A stretch of DNA of 64,000 bases, taken from Rhizobium sp. NLR16a (GTDB lineage: Bacteria > Pseudomonadota > Alphaproteobacteria > Rhizobiales > Rhizobiaceae). Position 1 is the first letter of the stretch. Every line of letters starts with the position of its first letter. This document shows positions 7,615 to 16,536 of this stretch, piece after piece. The notes under the pieces were generated by a model. That model was not told the DNA's origin. It worked only from the letters and a program-made list of their open reading frames with translations, and did no database searches. The stretch lies in assembly GCF_017948245.1 (NCBI RefSeq), contig NZ_CP072865.1:2753501-2817500 (forward strand), given 5' to 3'. Both the position numbers and the translations under genes were made by a program.

Positions 7615-8658
7615 ATGAAAGCCATGTTCTACGAAGCCTTCGAGCAGGCGCCGGAAATCCGCACGCTGCCCGATCCGACACCTTCCGAGGACGGAGTCGT
7701 CATCGCAGTCGGCGCAAGCGGGCTCTGCCGCAGCGACTGGCACGGCTGGATGGGCCACGATCCCGATATCCGCCTGCCGCATGTGCCGGGGCACGAGCTT
7801 GCCGGACGCGTCGTCGCCACCGGCCGCGGCGTCATGCGCTTCAAGGCGGGCGACCGGGTGACCGTGCCCTTCGTGTCCGGCTGCGGCCATTGCAGCGAAT
7901 GCCATTCCGGCAACCAGCAGATCTGCCCGAACCAGTTCCAACCGGGTTTCACCCATTGGGGCTCCTTCGCCGAATATGTGGCGATCGATTATGCCGACAC
8001 CAATCTGGTGCATCTGCCCGATACGATCGAGGACGCGACAGCGGCAAGCCTCGGCTGCCGCTTCGCCACCTCGTTCCGCGCCGTCGTCGACCAGGCGCGC
8101 ACCGGACCCGGCGAATGGATCGCCGTGCATGGTTGCGGCGGCGTCGGCCTGTCGGCGATCATGATCGCCACCGCGCTGGGCGCCAATGCGATCGGCATCG
8201 ACATATCGGAGGAGAAACTCGCCTTCGCCAGAGAGTGCGGCGCGGTGGCGACGGTCAATGCCTCAAGCGTTGCCGACGTGGCCGAGGCGGTGCGCGATAT
8301 CACCAAAGGCGGCGCGCATGTCTCGATCGACGCGCTCGGCCACCCCGCCACCTGCTTCAACTCGATCAAGAATCTGCGCCGGCGCGGCCGGCATGTGCAG
8401 GTGGGGCTGATGCTCGGCGAATACGCGACACCGCGGATTCCGATGGGCCAGGTGATCGGCCACGAACTGGAGATCTACGGCAGCCACGGCATGCAGGCCT
8501 GGCGCTACGACGCCATGCTGTCCATGCTGGCGGCGGGGAAGATCGCGCCGCAGAAACTGATCGGACGCCGCGTCAGTCTCGAGGAGGCCGTGCCGGCGCT
8601 GATGGCGCTCGATAAGGCGGAGGCGATAGGGATCAGCGTGATTACGCGGTTTTCATAG
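7615..8658 (+). CDS. Zinc-dependent alcohol dehydrogenase
   Basis: A 347-residue MDR-family dehydrogenase. Catalytic-zinc residues are Cys38 (GLCRSDWH) and His60-Glu61 (GHELAG). Structural-zinc cysteines 90, 93, 96 and 104 are all present ([15 protein letters not shown]). The nucleotide fold has [10 protein letters not shown]. The closest described type is the Zn-dependent alcohol dehydrogenase of the ADH/'alcohol dehydrogenase-like' subgroup; substrate unknown. ATG is preceded by AAGGGAAGACGCCG. Divergent from ilvE with a 250-base shared upstream region; nothing ties the two functionally. Confidence 0.85.
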   Translation: MKAMFYEAFEQAPEIRTLPDPTPSEDGVVIAVGASGLCRSDWHGWMGHDPDIRLPHVPGHELAGRVVATGRGVMRFKAGDRVTVPFVSGCGHCSECHSGNQQICPNQFQPGFTHWGSFAEYVAIDYADTNLVHLPDTIEDATAASLGCRFATSFRAVVDQARTGPGEWIAVHGCGGVGLSAIMIATALGANAIGIDISEEKLAFARECGAVATVNASSVADVAEAVRDITKGGAHVSIDALGHPATCFNSIKNLRRRGRHVQVGLMLGEYATPRIPMGQVIGHELEIYGSHGMQAWRYDAMLSMLAAGKIAPQKLIGRRVSLEEAVPALMALDKAEAIGISVITRFS

Positions 8659-8738
8659 GGATCGTCCGAGCCAGGGCATAATGAAGTCGCAAGGAGAGAA
8701 TACATCTTCCCTCCTCTTTAGGTATCATCGACTGATCG

Positions 8739-9671
8739 CTAGGCTGACTGCACAGGCATATGATCTGTCGCTGTCTGAGGTAACGGAACGGTTCTGCGGT
8801 TGGTGGACAGTTTCCGGTATTTCGTCGGTGTTAGGTTATGGTGGCGGAGAAACACCCGGTTGAAATTTGACAGATTGCGATAGCCCACCTCGAAGCAGAT
8901 GTCCGTTATCGGCATAGAGGTATCGGTCAATAGCTGACCCGCTTTCCAGATACGAAGCTTGTTGACGTGGTCGGTGAAGGTGTGGCCGCTGTTTTTCTTG
9001 AAGAATCGCGAGAAAGCGCTGTCGCTCATGCCGACCATGCGAGCCATATCAGGCAACCGGATATCCTCCGACAGATTGGCAAAGACATACGCGAAGACCT
9101 GTTGCAGGGCTTCGAGCGAGCCATAGCTCAGGTCCGGCACATAAGCCTCTGAAGACAGCATATCGAACTCGTCGGTGTCCCGCAGCAGCGAGAGCAATGA
9201 CAGGAAGGTCGAAAGCCGCAGCGAGCCGGTCTGGAACTCCATGTCGAGTATCAGCGCCTCCGCCTGCTCCCGCGCCCGGCCCTTGAAGGAGAGCCCCCGC
9301 TGTGCGCGGGCGAGAAAGTCACGCAGCCCCGCCAGTTCCGGCAGGAAGGCCGAAGCCTGCTCCAGCTTGGCCGGCAGAAACTGGATGACGATGTCACGTC
9401 CTGGAATGCGCTCACCCGGTCCGAGCGGCGTCACCCAGTCGTGCGGCAGGTTGCTGCCGATGACGGAAATATGGCCCGGCGTGAACGCGCCGACATGATC
9501 GCCTGCAAGCAGGACGCCGCTGGCGTTGGGAATGTAGTGGATCTCCACCTCCGGGTGGAAATTCCAGACGTTGCGTTCCCACGGATAGTCGTCGCGGCGC
9601 CAGAGGAACGACTCGTCCGCGCCGGTCAAGACATATTCAAATCTCGCGACCGTTGGCGAAACAACTGACAT
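8739..9671 (-). CDS. AraC-family regulator of the polyol locus
   Basis: A 310-residue regulator: N-terminal cupin-like sensing half (VEIHYIPNASGVLLAGDHVGAF) and C-terminal AraC/XylS double helix-turn-helix from about residue 200 (MARMVGMSDSAFSRFFKKNSG, then ITDICFEVGYRNLSNFNRVFLR). The ATG at 9671 is supported by GGAGG eight bases upstream; the ATG nine bases earlier abuts that site. Divergent from the ABC importer at 9915, so probably the activator of the polyol operon. An inverted repeat (9705-9737) lies in the shared region. The inducer is presumably a sugar alcohol. Confidence 0.86.
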   Translation of the reverse strand: MSVVSPTVARFEYVLTGADESFLWRRDDYPWERNVWNFHPEVEIHYIPNASGVLLAGDHVGAFTPGHISVIGSNLPHDWVTPLGPGERIPGRDIVIQFLPAKLEQASAFLPELAGLRDFLARAQRGLSFKGRAREQAEALILDMEFQTGSLRLSTFLSLLSLLRDTDEFDMLSSEAYVPDLSYGSLEALQQVFAYVFANLSEDIRLPDMARMVGMSDSAFSRFFKKNSGHTFTDHVNKLRIWKAGQLLTDTSMPITDICFEVGYRNLSNFNRVFLRHHNLTPTKYRKLSTNRRTVPLPQTATDHMPVQSA

Positions 9672-9704
9672 TGCGGACATCCTCCAGTGCTTCCCGCGAT
9701 GCTC

Positions 9705-9737
9705 GTTGCGCTGACAATCAATATTGGATTGTGCAAC
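9705..9737. promoter_or_regulatory. Inverted repeat in the AraC / polyol-operon intergenic region
   Basis: ACAATC (9714-9719) and GATTGT (9727-9732) are perfect complements, extended outwards by GTTGC (9705-9709) and GCAAC (9733-9737) with a 4-base bulge on the left. It lies 34 bases upstream of the araC-type start codon, which suits an autoregulatory or bidirectional operator. Confidence 0.55.
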
Positions 9738-9914
9738 GCACACAAGATTTCATGGATATTTTCGGCATTTCGCGCATGAGAGTATCAGTATCGCGCAACG
9801 GCCGCGCTTGTGTCCACCCGTTCTTTCTACAACTATTGTGGTCCGTTGAGCGTGTCGGAGGAGAGTTTAGCACGCACAACCGGACCGATTTTGCGATCCA
9901 AATGGAGGAGAACA

Positions 9915-11345
9915 ATGAACAGTTTCGTCAAAGCCGTGGGCGTCGGCTTCATTTCGCTTGGCCTTTGGAGTTCGACCGCTCTTGCTCAGGATTCCTGGTG
10001 GAAAACTGCCGCCCAACCCTACCAGGGCGCGACCATCCGGGGCATCTCGGAATCGACCCCAGCGTCGAAATATGTCGAGCAGGTGCTCGGTCCCAAGTTC
10101 ACCGAAGAGACCGGCATCAAGGTCGAATTCGAAGCGACATCCTGGGACCAGATGTACGACAAGGCGATCAAGGACATGGAGGCCAATACCGGCATCTATG
10201 ACTTCGTCTATATCGAGCAGGACATCGTATATACGTATCTGGCTCGCAATTTCCTGGTCGACATCACCAAGTCGCTTACCGATAATGCGAAGATCGCTTC
10301 GCCGGACTTCAAGCCGGAGAATTTCACTACTTTCTTGAACTATTTCAAGGATCCGAAGTCGGGCGATGTCATGGGCGTCCCCATGGAAGCCTTCATCAAG
10401 CCTTACCTCTACCGCAAGGATCTTTTCGATGATCCGGCGATCCAGAAAGCCTACAAGGATTCCACCGGTGCGGATCTGAAGCCCGCGACGACGCATGACG
10501 AGTATACCCAGATCGCCAAGTTCTTCACCGAATACGGCGCAGACAAGGAGCTCTGGGGAACCACCGTACAGGCCTCGTCGAGCCATCCCGCCGCCTTCTA
10601 CGAATTCTTCGAGTCGGTCGCGCCGACCTTTGGCGTGTATAACTGGGGCATCGATGGCACGACCTTCGCGGCCACCGAAGCCAACGGCGGCCAGATGAAC
10701 TCCGCCGCCGCGAAGAAGGCGCTCAACTACTGGATCGGCCTGCTGAAATACGCGCCGCCGGAATCGACGTCGTCCACCTGGGACGAGGTTGCCGGGACAT
10801 TTGCCGCCGGCCGCGCAGCCCAAGGCCTCGTCTACGGTGAAAACGCTGCCTGGATCGCTACCGACGAAAGCAAATCGACGGTCGTCGGCAAGGTGGGAGT
10901 GTCATTGCCTCCGGTCGAGGCGGGTGTCATGGAAGCAGCCGAATCCGGCAAGGGATATATCGGCTATTACGATGGTGGTGCATTCGGCATCCCGCATTCG
11001 TCCAAGAACAAGGACGCGGCGCTGCTATTCCTGCAGTATATCGGTCAGGCCTCAGTGCAGACCGACTGGGCGCTGGCCGGCTCCCGCATCGTCATGAACT
11101 CGACCTACGACGATCCCAAGATCGTCGATCAGGACAAGAAGATGAACGGCTACTACACGCTGATGCGTGAGGACGGAAAGCTGTTCGCCGGAGCTCCGCC
11201 GTTCCCGTTCCACGCGCAAGTTCTGCAGGTAGTCGCGCCCTTCATCTACAAAGCGATCGTCGGTGAGATCAAGCCGGACGATGCGCTGGACCAGGCCGCC
11301 ACCGCAGCCGAAGCCGAACTCGTGAAGCTCGGCTATCGCAAGTAA
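9915..11345 (+). CDS. ABC transporter substrate-binding protein (polyol/sugar)
   Basis: A 476-residue periplasmic binding protein of the family-1 (MalE-like) type. The signal peptide is residues 1-24 with cleavage after ALA. The mature chain has the expected cluster B features: [27 protein letters not shown], a hinge around [13 protein letters not shown], and [22 protein letters not shown]. It captures a sugar or sugar alcohol and hands it to the two permeases that follow. ATG at 9915 is preceded by GGAGGAGAACA. First gene of the operon; a stem-loop (11348-11375) separates it from the permeases and probably raises its relative mRNA level. Confidence 0.9.
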   Translation: MNSFVKAVGVGFISLGLWSSTALAQDSWWKTAAQPYQGATIRGISESTPASKYVEQVLGPKFTEETGIKVEFEATSWDQMYDKAIKDMEANTGIYDFVYIEQDIVYTYLARNFLVDITKSLTDNAKIASPDFKPENFTTFLNYFKDPKSGDVMGVPMEAFIKPYLYRKDLFDDPAIQKAYKDSTGADLKPATTHDEYTQIAKFFTEYGADKELWGTTVQASSSHPAAFYEFFESVAPTFGVYNWGIDGTTFAATEANGGQMNSAAAKKALNYWIGLLKYAPPESTSSTWDEVAGTFAAGRAAQGLVYGENAAWIATDESKSTVVGKVGVSLPPVEAGVMEAAESGKGYIGYYDGGAFGIPHSSKNKDAALLFLQYIGQASVQTDWALAGSRIVMNSTYDDPKIVDQDKKMNGYYTLMREDGKLFAGAPPFPFHAQVLQVVAPFIYKAIVGEIKPDDALDQAATAAEAELVKLGYRK

Positions 11346-11347
11346 AA

Positions 11348-11375
11348 GACCGCACCTCCCAAGCGGTTGGCGGTC
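11348..11375 (+). promoter_or_regulatory. Intercistronic stem-loop after the binding-protein gene
   Basis: GACCGC (11348-11353) and GCGGTC (11370-11375) pair perfectly, starting two bases after the stop codon. Such hairpins between binding-protein and permease genes commonly block 3' exonuclease decay or cause partial termination, giving more binding protein than permease. No T-run follows, so stabilisation is the likelier role. Confidence 0.5.
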
Positions 11376-11449
11376 GCCTTCAGCAAGGTGGCCGCCCCTT
11401 TCCTGACTGCGGTTTGCGGGGCCTGCCCGCGACGCTCGAAGTCAGGCGA

Positions 11450-12361
11450 ATGAGTGTCAAGGACGATCTGACGGAGCGCAGGATGAGACAATCCAACATC
11501 GGATGGCTGTTTCTAGCACCAGCCACGCTAATTCTGTTCGTTGTCGGGTTTGTTCCCTTCATCTACATTCTCTATGTCGGCTTCTTCGACTGGAACACCA
11601 ACGCAGTCGACCCCACCCTGCGCTGGGCAGGCCTGCAGAATTATCGCAGCCTCGTTTTTGACACGACATTCCTGAACTCGCTTGCGCGCACGCTGGTCTT
11701 CGCATTCGTCGTCGTTGTGAGCGAGCTGTTGTTAGGCTATGTCCTGGCCCGCGCGCTGATGGCAGACCGGCTGTGGGGCCGGCAGTTCTTTCGCACGATC
11801 CACACACTGCCGATCGTGGTCGCGCCCATTGCAGTCGGCGCTACCTGGCGGCTGCTTTGCGTTCCCGGCTTCGGCATCGTGCCCTATTACCTGAAACTGT
11901 GGTTCGGCATCGACTACAACATCTCGACCAATGCCTATCACGCCTTCGCCACGGCGATCATCATGGACCTGTGGCATTGGACGCCGTTCGTCACGCTGTC
12001 GCTCATGGCGGGACTGACCGCCTTGCCGAAAGAACCGCTCGAACAAGCGCAGATCGACGGCGGCAACAAGCTGCAGATTTTTTGGTACGTGATCGTTCCG
12101 ATGTTGAAGCCGGTGCTGCTGACAACCGTCTTCATCCGGCTGATGGACGCGCTGCGCTCGGTCGACGAAATCTGGATGCTGACAAAGGGTGGTCCGGCTG
12201 AGGCCACCCGGTTCATCGGCCTTCATATCTGGATCAACGTCTTTCCGAAGACCGATTACGGCTACGGTGCGGCCATGTCGCTACTGACGCTTTACGTCAC
12301 GATCGTTCTGAGCTGGCTGCTGTTCGTCGCCATGACCGGCCGCAAGGGAGGCGCACAATGA
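11450..12361 (+). CDS. ABC transporter permease 1 (MalF-like)
   Basis: About 303 residues with six membrane spans, first at [19 protein letters not shown]. The EAA loop that docks on the ATPase is [20 protein letters not shown]. It belongs to the carbohydrate CUT1 permeases. The ATG at 11450 has a weak ribosome site; an in-frame ATG at 11483 lies behind GGAGCGCAGG and may be the real start, removing 11 residues. The 3' end overlaps the next permease by four bases (ATGA), so translation is coupled. Confidence 0.88.
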   Translation: MSVKDDLTERRMRQSNIGWLFLAPATLILFVVGFVPFIYILYVGFFDWNTNAVDPTLRWAGLQNYRSLVFDTTFLNSLARTLVFAFVVVVSELLLGYVLARALMADRLWGRQFFRTIHTLPIVVAPIAVGATWRLLCVPGFGIVPYYLKLWFGIDYNISTNAYHAFATAIIMDLWHWTPFVTLSLMAGLTALPKEPLEQAQIDGGNKLQIFWYVIVPMLKPVLLTTVFIRLMDALRSVDEIWMLTKGGPAEATRFIGLHIWINVFPKTDYGYGAAMSLLTLYVTIVLSWLLFVAMTGRKGGAQ

Positions 12362-13191
12362 AACGCTCCGGTATAGCCTCGTTCGTCCTTTGGATATGCC
12401 TGACCATTCTGACGCTGCTTCCGGTCTGGTGGATGCTGGTCGTTTCGATGCGCCCCCGCGTGAAGCTCTATTCGAAGTCGTTCCTCATCGACGATCTTTA
12501 CTGGAACAATTTTCTGGCGGTGCTGAACAGCTCGACATTCCTGCAGTATCTCTGGAATTCGCTGATCGTGGCGACATCGAACGCAGCGCTGGTGTGCGCG
12601 CTCGGCCTGCTCGCGGCGTTCGGGCTGTCGCGTTACAAAATCGGCGGCGGTGACAATGTGTTTTTCTGGCTGATCACCAACCGCATGGCGCCGCCAGCCG
12701 TGTTTCTGCTGCCGCTCTTCCTGCTCTTCACCAAGTGGTTCGTGTTCGGCGATTTCATGCTGTTCGATACGAAGACTGGCCTGATCCTGCTTTATTGCGT
12801 CTTCAACCTGCCCTTCGCCGTCTGGCTCTTGAAGGGCATGCTCGACGGGATTCCGCTGGAGCTTGACGAAGCGGCGCGGGTCGATGGTGCGACAACCGGC
12901 CAGGTGCTGTCCAACGTCATCCTGCCGCTGGCGCGGCCGGGGTTGGCCGTCACCTTCATCCTGACCTGGATTTTCGCCTGGAACGAGTACCTGTTCGCAG
13001 CGACCCTAACGTCCTCGGCTAACGCCAGGACCGTGACGACAGCGCTCGCTGAATATGTCTCGGTCACCGGAACGAACTGGGGCGAGATGGCAGCGATGGC
13101 GTTCCTGACCACGCTTCCGGCCCTAATCGTGCTCGGCTTCGTCCAGAAACACATCGTGACCGGCCTCACGTTCGGCGCGTTGAAAGGGTAA
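12358..13191 (+). CDS. ABC transporter permease 2 (MalG-like)
   Basis: A 277-residue six-span CUT1 permease. The EAA loop [20 protein letters not shown] is near residue 175, followed by the conserved [15 protein letters not shown]. It pairs with the preceding permease to form the membrane channel of the polyol importer. Starts by ATGA overlap with permease 1 and is followed five bases later by a 67-residue membrane protein, so the three are one transcription unit. Confidence 0.9.
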   Translation: MKRSGIASFVLWICLTILTLLPVWWMLVVSMRPRVKLYSKSFLIDDLYWNNFLAVLNSSTFLQYLWNSLIVATSNAALVCALGLLAAFGLSRYKIGGGDNVFFWLITNRMAPPAVFLLPLFLLFTKWFVFGDFMLFDTKTGLILLYCVFNLPFAVWLLKGMLDGIPLELDEAARVDGATTGQVLSNVILPLARPGLAVTFILTWIFAWNEYLFAATLTSSANARTVTTALAEYVSVTGTNWGEMAAMAFLTTLPALIVLGFVQKHIVTGLTFGALKG

Positions 13192-13195
13192 GAAG

Positions 13196-13399
13196 ATGGC
13201 TGGCGTTCAACCCCAGAAAACCCAACGCGACGGGTTCCTGCCTATCCGAACCAACGGCTTCGACAGGGGCTTCATCTCCGTCGTGATCCTGATCCTGGTG
13301 CATCTTCTATGGATGCGCTTCCTTGAGGGCGTGTTGCCCCTATGGGTGGCGACGGTGCTCTGCCTGGCGCTGGCCGTGTTCATTATCCGAAAGGGCTGA
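13196..13399 (+). CDS. Small two-span membrane protein in the polyol operon
   Basis: 67 residues: a polar start ([19 protein letters not shown]), a first hydrophobic helix ([15 protein letters not shown]) and a second ([18 protein letters not shown]) ending in RKG. Spaced four bases after the permease stop and four bases before the dehydrogenase ATG, behind GGGTAAGAAG, so it is firmly embedded in the operon. I do not recognise a named family. Other ABC operons for polyols or glycerol carry similarly small membrane proteins of unknown role, so an accessory subunit of the importer is plausible. Confidence 0.75.
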   Translation: MAGVQPQKTQRDGFLPIRTNGFDRGFISVVILILVHLLWMRFLEGVLPLWVATVLCLALAVFIIRKG

Positions 13400-13403
13400 A
13401 GAC

Positions 13404-14444
13404 ATGAGATCACTCGTCCTCGAACGCAAAGACGAACTGCGCATTCGCGACCTGGACCCGAAGGAGGCGCTCGGTCCCACCGACGTGCGCATCGCCATCA
13501 AAACCGTTGGCGTCTGCGGATCCGACGTTCACTATTACACTCACGGCGCGATCGGCCCTTTCGTTGTGCGCGAGCCGATGATCCTCGGCCACGAAGCCGC
13601 CGGCATCATCGAAGAGGTCGGCAGCAGGGTGCAGAACTTGAAAGTCGGCGACCGCGTTTGCATGGAGCCCGGCATTCCCGATCCTCAAAGTCGCGCGTCG
13701 CGACTGGGTCTCTACAATCTCGATCCCGCGGTGCGCTTCTGGGCGACGCCGCCGGTGCATGGCGTACTGAGACCGAGCGTGGTCCACCCGGCGGCCTTCA
13801 CCTTTAAGCTTCCGAACAACGTCTCCTACGCCGCTGGCGCTATGGTCGAGCCGTTGGCTGTAGGCTTTCAAGCAGTCTCCAAGGCGAGGCTGACGCCCGG
13901 TGCGATCGCGCTGGTCACGGGTGCCGGGCCGATCGGCATGGTGACAGCGATCGCGGCGCTGTCGGCTGGCTGCGCCAGAGTTATCGTTACCGACGTTGTC
14001 GACGAAAAGCTTGCCGTGGCGCGCAAGCTCGGCCCTGCCATCATGACCGTCAACGTACGCTCGCAGGACCTGAAGAGTGTCATAGCCCGCGAAACCGACG
14101 GCTGGGGCGTCGATGTCGTCTTCGAATGTTCCGGCGCGGCCGAAGTGATCGCAGACACGGCGCACCATGCTTGCCCCGGCGGCGCCATCGTCCTCGTCGG
14201 CATGCCCCTGAAGCCGGTCCCGCTCGATGTCGTCATCGCCCAGACCAAGGAACTGCGCATCGAACACGTGTTCCGCTACGCCCATGTCTACCCGCGCATC
14301 GTCGCGCTATTGGGATCGAACCAGATCAATGTCGATGCGCTGATCACCGATACCTACGCTTTCGAGGATTCTGTCGAAGCGTTCGATTACGCCGTGCGAC
14401 CGAAGCCGTCCTCCGTCAAGATCCAGATCGAGCTTGGGAAGTAG
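13404..14444 (+). CDS. Sorbitol/xylitol-type dehydrogenase (MDR family)
   Basis: A 346-residue zinc dehydrogenase. Catalytic zinc residues: Cys38 in [10 protein letters not shown] and His63-Glu64 in LGHEAAG. Where ordinary alcohol dehydrogenases have four structural cysteines, this has [11 protein letters not shown]...FWATPP, the cysteine-poor lobe of sorbitol and xylitol dehydrogenases (polyol + NAD to ketose). The Rossmann motif is GAGPIGMV. It would oxidise xylitol to D-xylulose, or sorbitol/L-iditol to the ketose. Second half of the polyol operon. ATG follows AAGGGCTGAAGAC. Confidence 0.86.
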   Translation: MRSLVLERKDELRIRDLDPKEALGPTDVRIAIKTVGVCGSDVHYYTHGAIGPFVVREPMILGHEAAGIIEEVGSRVQNLKVGDRVCMEPGIPDPQSRASRLGLYNLDPAVRFWATPPVHGVLRPSVVHPAAFTFKLPNNVSYAAGAMVEPLAVGFQAVSKARLTPGAIALVTGAGPIGMVTAIAALSAGCARVIVTDVVDEKLAVARKLGPAIMTVNVRSQDLKSVIARETDGWGVDVVFECSGAAEVIADTAHHACPGGAIVLVGMPLKPVPLDVVIAQTKELRIEHVFRYAHVYPRIVALLGSNQINVDALITDTYAFEDSVEAFDYAVRPKPSSVKIQIELGK

Positions 14445-14445
14445 C

Positions 14446-14623
14446 ATGTACCTGCGGAAGCTGGATCTCAGTGGAAGAGTGGCGGTCGTCACCGGCGCGG
14501 GGCCCAACATCGGCTATGCCTGCGCTGATGCCTTATCGGAAGCGGGCGCGCATGTCGTGCGATGCCGCCAGCCTGATGACCGGCAGCATCGTCGTTGCGG
14601 ATGCAGGATACACCTCATGGTGA
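14446..14623 (+). pseudogene. Scar of a short-chain dehydrogenase (large internal deletion)
   Basis: An ATG two bases after the dehydrogenase stop opens a typical SDR start: LDLSGRVAVVTGAGPNIGYACADALSEAGAHVV with the NAD motif TGAGPNIG. At about 14556-14565 this is joined, one frame off, to an SDR C-terminus (ASLMTGSIVVADAGYTSW, then TGA at 14621). Roughly 190-200 codons, including the catalytic Ser-Tyr-Lys, are missing. The in-frame product would run to 14679 as about 77 residues of no value. The deletion lies inside an otherwise intact polyol operon. Confidence 0.85.
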
Positions 14624-14689
14624 AACTGCCCGTGGACCCGTCCCGATTGATCGGCGGCCATGCCGCCACAACTGACTGAGGATTGACAC

Positions 14690-15760
14690 ATGGCGACGAT
14701 CGAGCTCGACCAGGTCGACAAGCATTACGGCTCCTATCACGCGCTGCGCAACATCTCGTTCGACATAGCCGACGGTGAGTTCGTCGTGCTGGTCGGTCCC
14801 TCCGGTTGCGGCAAATCCACGCTGTTGCGGTCGCTTGCCGGCCTTGAGGAGATCACCGGCGGCACGATCAAGCTTGGCGGACATCGCGTCGACAACATCG
14901 CCGCCAAGGACCGTGACGTGGCGATGGTTTTCCAGAACTACGCGCTCTATCCGCACATGACCGTTCGGGAGAACATGGCCTTCGCACTGAAATTGCGCGG
15001 CGAGAACCTTGCGGATCGCAACGTCAAGGTCGACAAGGCTGCCGAGATGTTGCGGCTTACGCCCTATCTCGACCGATATCCGAAGGCGCCCTCCGGAGGC
15101 CAGCGGCAGCGTGTTGCCATGGGGCGCGCGATGGTTCGCCGCCCAAAGGCGTTCTTCTTTGACGAGCCGCTGTCAAACCTGGACGCCGCGTTGCGCGTAG
15201 ATATGCGTTCGGAGATCAAAACTCTTCACCAGCGCCTCGGCGCGACTTCCGTGTATGTCACGCATGACCAGATTGAAGCCATGACAATGGCGGACCGCAT
15301 TGTAGTGCTTCGCGACGGCAAGGTGGAGCAGATCGGTGTGCCACTGGAGCTTTACGACAGGCCGGCAAATACCTTTGTCGCCGGCTTCATCGGATCCCCG
15401 GCGATGAACATGCTACCGGCCACAATCGATCTCTCTTCGAACTCAGCGCGGCTGGCTGAAGGGTCGGCCCTTCCCCTTCCACAAGGCACGCGGGCGAGTC
15501 ACGGCCAGGAGGTGATATACGGGGTACGTCCTGACCAGTGGATGCTGTCGAACGGCGATGCGGGCGTACCGGCAACTGTCGAGTTGATCGAACCGACGGG
15601 GGCCGAAATTCTGCTGGCAGCCCAGTTGGCGGGCAAGCGGGTCTTGTGCGCCTTTCGCGAGCGCCACGCGCTGAAGCCGGGCGACAGGATACGGCTCGAC
15701 GTCGATCCTGCCGCGGCTCATGTGTTCGACAAGCAAACCGAGCAAAGACTCCCGTTCTGA
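14690..15760 (+). CDS. ABC transporter ATP-binding subunit (MalK/UgpC-like)
   Basis: 356 residues. Walker A GPSGCGKST is at residues 36-44, Q-loop FQNYALYPHM at 81-90, Walker B FFFDEPLSNLD, and the His-switch in VTHDQIEAM. A C-terminal regulatory OB-fold region follows (VIYGVRPDQW). It powers the importer encoded upstream. The signature motif reads [15 protein letters not shown]: the usual leucine of LSGGQ is proline 134 (codon CCC, 15089-15091), which may impair ATP hydrolysis. Follows the SDR scar by 66 bases; ATG is preceded by TGAGGATTGACAC. Confidence 0.9.
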   Translation: MATIELDQVDKHYGSYHALRNISFDIADGEFVVLVGPSGCGKSTLLRSLAGLEEITGGTIKLGGHRVDNIAAKDRDVAMVFQNYALYPHMTVRENMAFALKLRGENLADRNVKVDKAAEMLRLTPYLDRYPKAPSGGQRQRVAMGRAMVRRPKAFFFDEPLSNLDAALRVDMRSEIKTLHQRLGATSVYVTHDQIEAMTMADRIVVLRDGKVEQIGVPLELYDRPANTFVAGFIGSPAMNMLPATIDLSSNSARLAEGSALPLPQGTRASHGQEVIYGVRPDQWMLSNGDAGVPATVELIEPTGAEILLAAQLAGKRVLCAFRERHALKPGDRIRLDVDPAAAHVFDKQTEQRLPF

Positions 15761-15785
15761 GCAACAGGCATCGGAAGGATCAACC

Positions 15786-16514
15786 ATGTCGGACTTTACA
15801 GGAAAAACGGTCATCATCACCGGTGCCGGCAAGGGTATTGGTCGCGCCTGCGTTGAACTGCTCACCCACCGCGGCGCCCGAATCGTCGCCTTGTCGCGTA
15901 CGCAGGCCGATCTGGATGATCTTGCGGCAAAGTTCGGCGCGACGGTAATATCGGTCAATCTCGCCGACAATGCAGCAGCACGCGCCGCCATGAAGAAGGC
16001 GGGACTGGCAGACGCGCTGATCAATTGCGCGGGAACCAACGTGCTTGAAAGCGTCATCGATATGACGGAGGAGGGCTATGAGCAGGTCCTCGGCATCAAC
16101 CTGCGGGCCGCGCTGATTTGTGCGCAGGAGTTCGCGCGGGCTCGCATTTCGAACGGCGGCGGCGGTACGATCGTGAATGTGACCTCGATCGCCGGACATC
16201 GTGGTTTCGTGGATCACGTGGCTTACGCCGCTTCAAAGGCGGGACTGGAAGGCGCGACACGTGTCATGGCCAAGGAACTCGGCGCCTATGGAATCCGGGT
16301 CAATGCAGTGGCGCCTACGGTTACCATGACGGAGCTTGCGGCGAAGGCGTGGTCCGAGCCTTCCAAACGTAACCCGATGATGGTTCGCCACCCGATGGGG
16401 CGCTTTGCAGAGGTCGACGATGTCGCACGCTCGATCGCCCTGCTTATTTCAGAGGACGCAGTCATGATCAGTGGCGCAGTCCTGCCAGTCGATGGCGGCT
16501 TCCTTGCTGTCTGA
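15786..16514 (+). CDS. SDR dehydrogenase resembling L-xylulose reductase
   Basis: 242 residues. The nucleotide motif TGAGKGIG is at 13-20, catalytic Ser in NVTSIAGH and Tyr-x-x-x-Lys in YAASK, with C-terminus VLPVDGGFLAV. The segment VALSRTQADLDDL and PTVTMTELAAKAWSEPSK closely follow animal dicarbonyl/L-xylulose reductase (DCXR), which interconverts L-xylulose and xylitol with NADP(H). This is a family-level inference. Part of the polyol operon, 25 bases after the ATPase and 22 bases before the ribitol-dehydrogenase-like gene. Confidence 0.8.
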   Translation: MSDFTGKTVIITGAGKGIGRACVELLTHRGARIVALSRTQADLDDLAAKFGATVISVNLADNAAARAAMKKAGLADALINCAGTNVLESVIDMTEEGYEQVLGINLRAALICAQEFARARISNGGGGTIVNVTSIAGHRGFVDHVAYAASKAGLEGATRVMAKELGAYGIRVNAVAPTVTMTELAAKAWSEPSKRNPMMVRHPMGRFAEVDDVARSIALLISEDAVMISGAVLPVDGGFLAV

Positions 16515-16536
16515 AAACCAAGAGCGAGACAAGACG

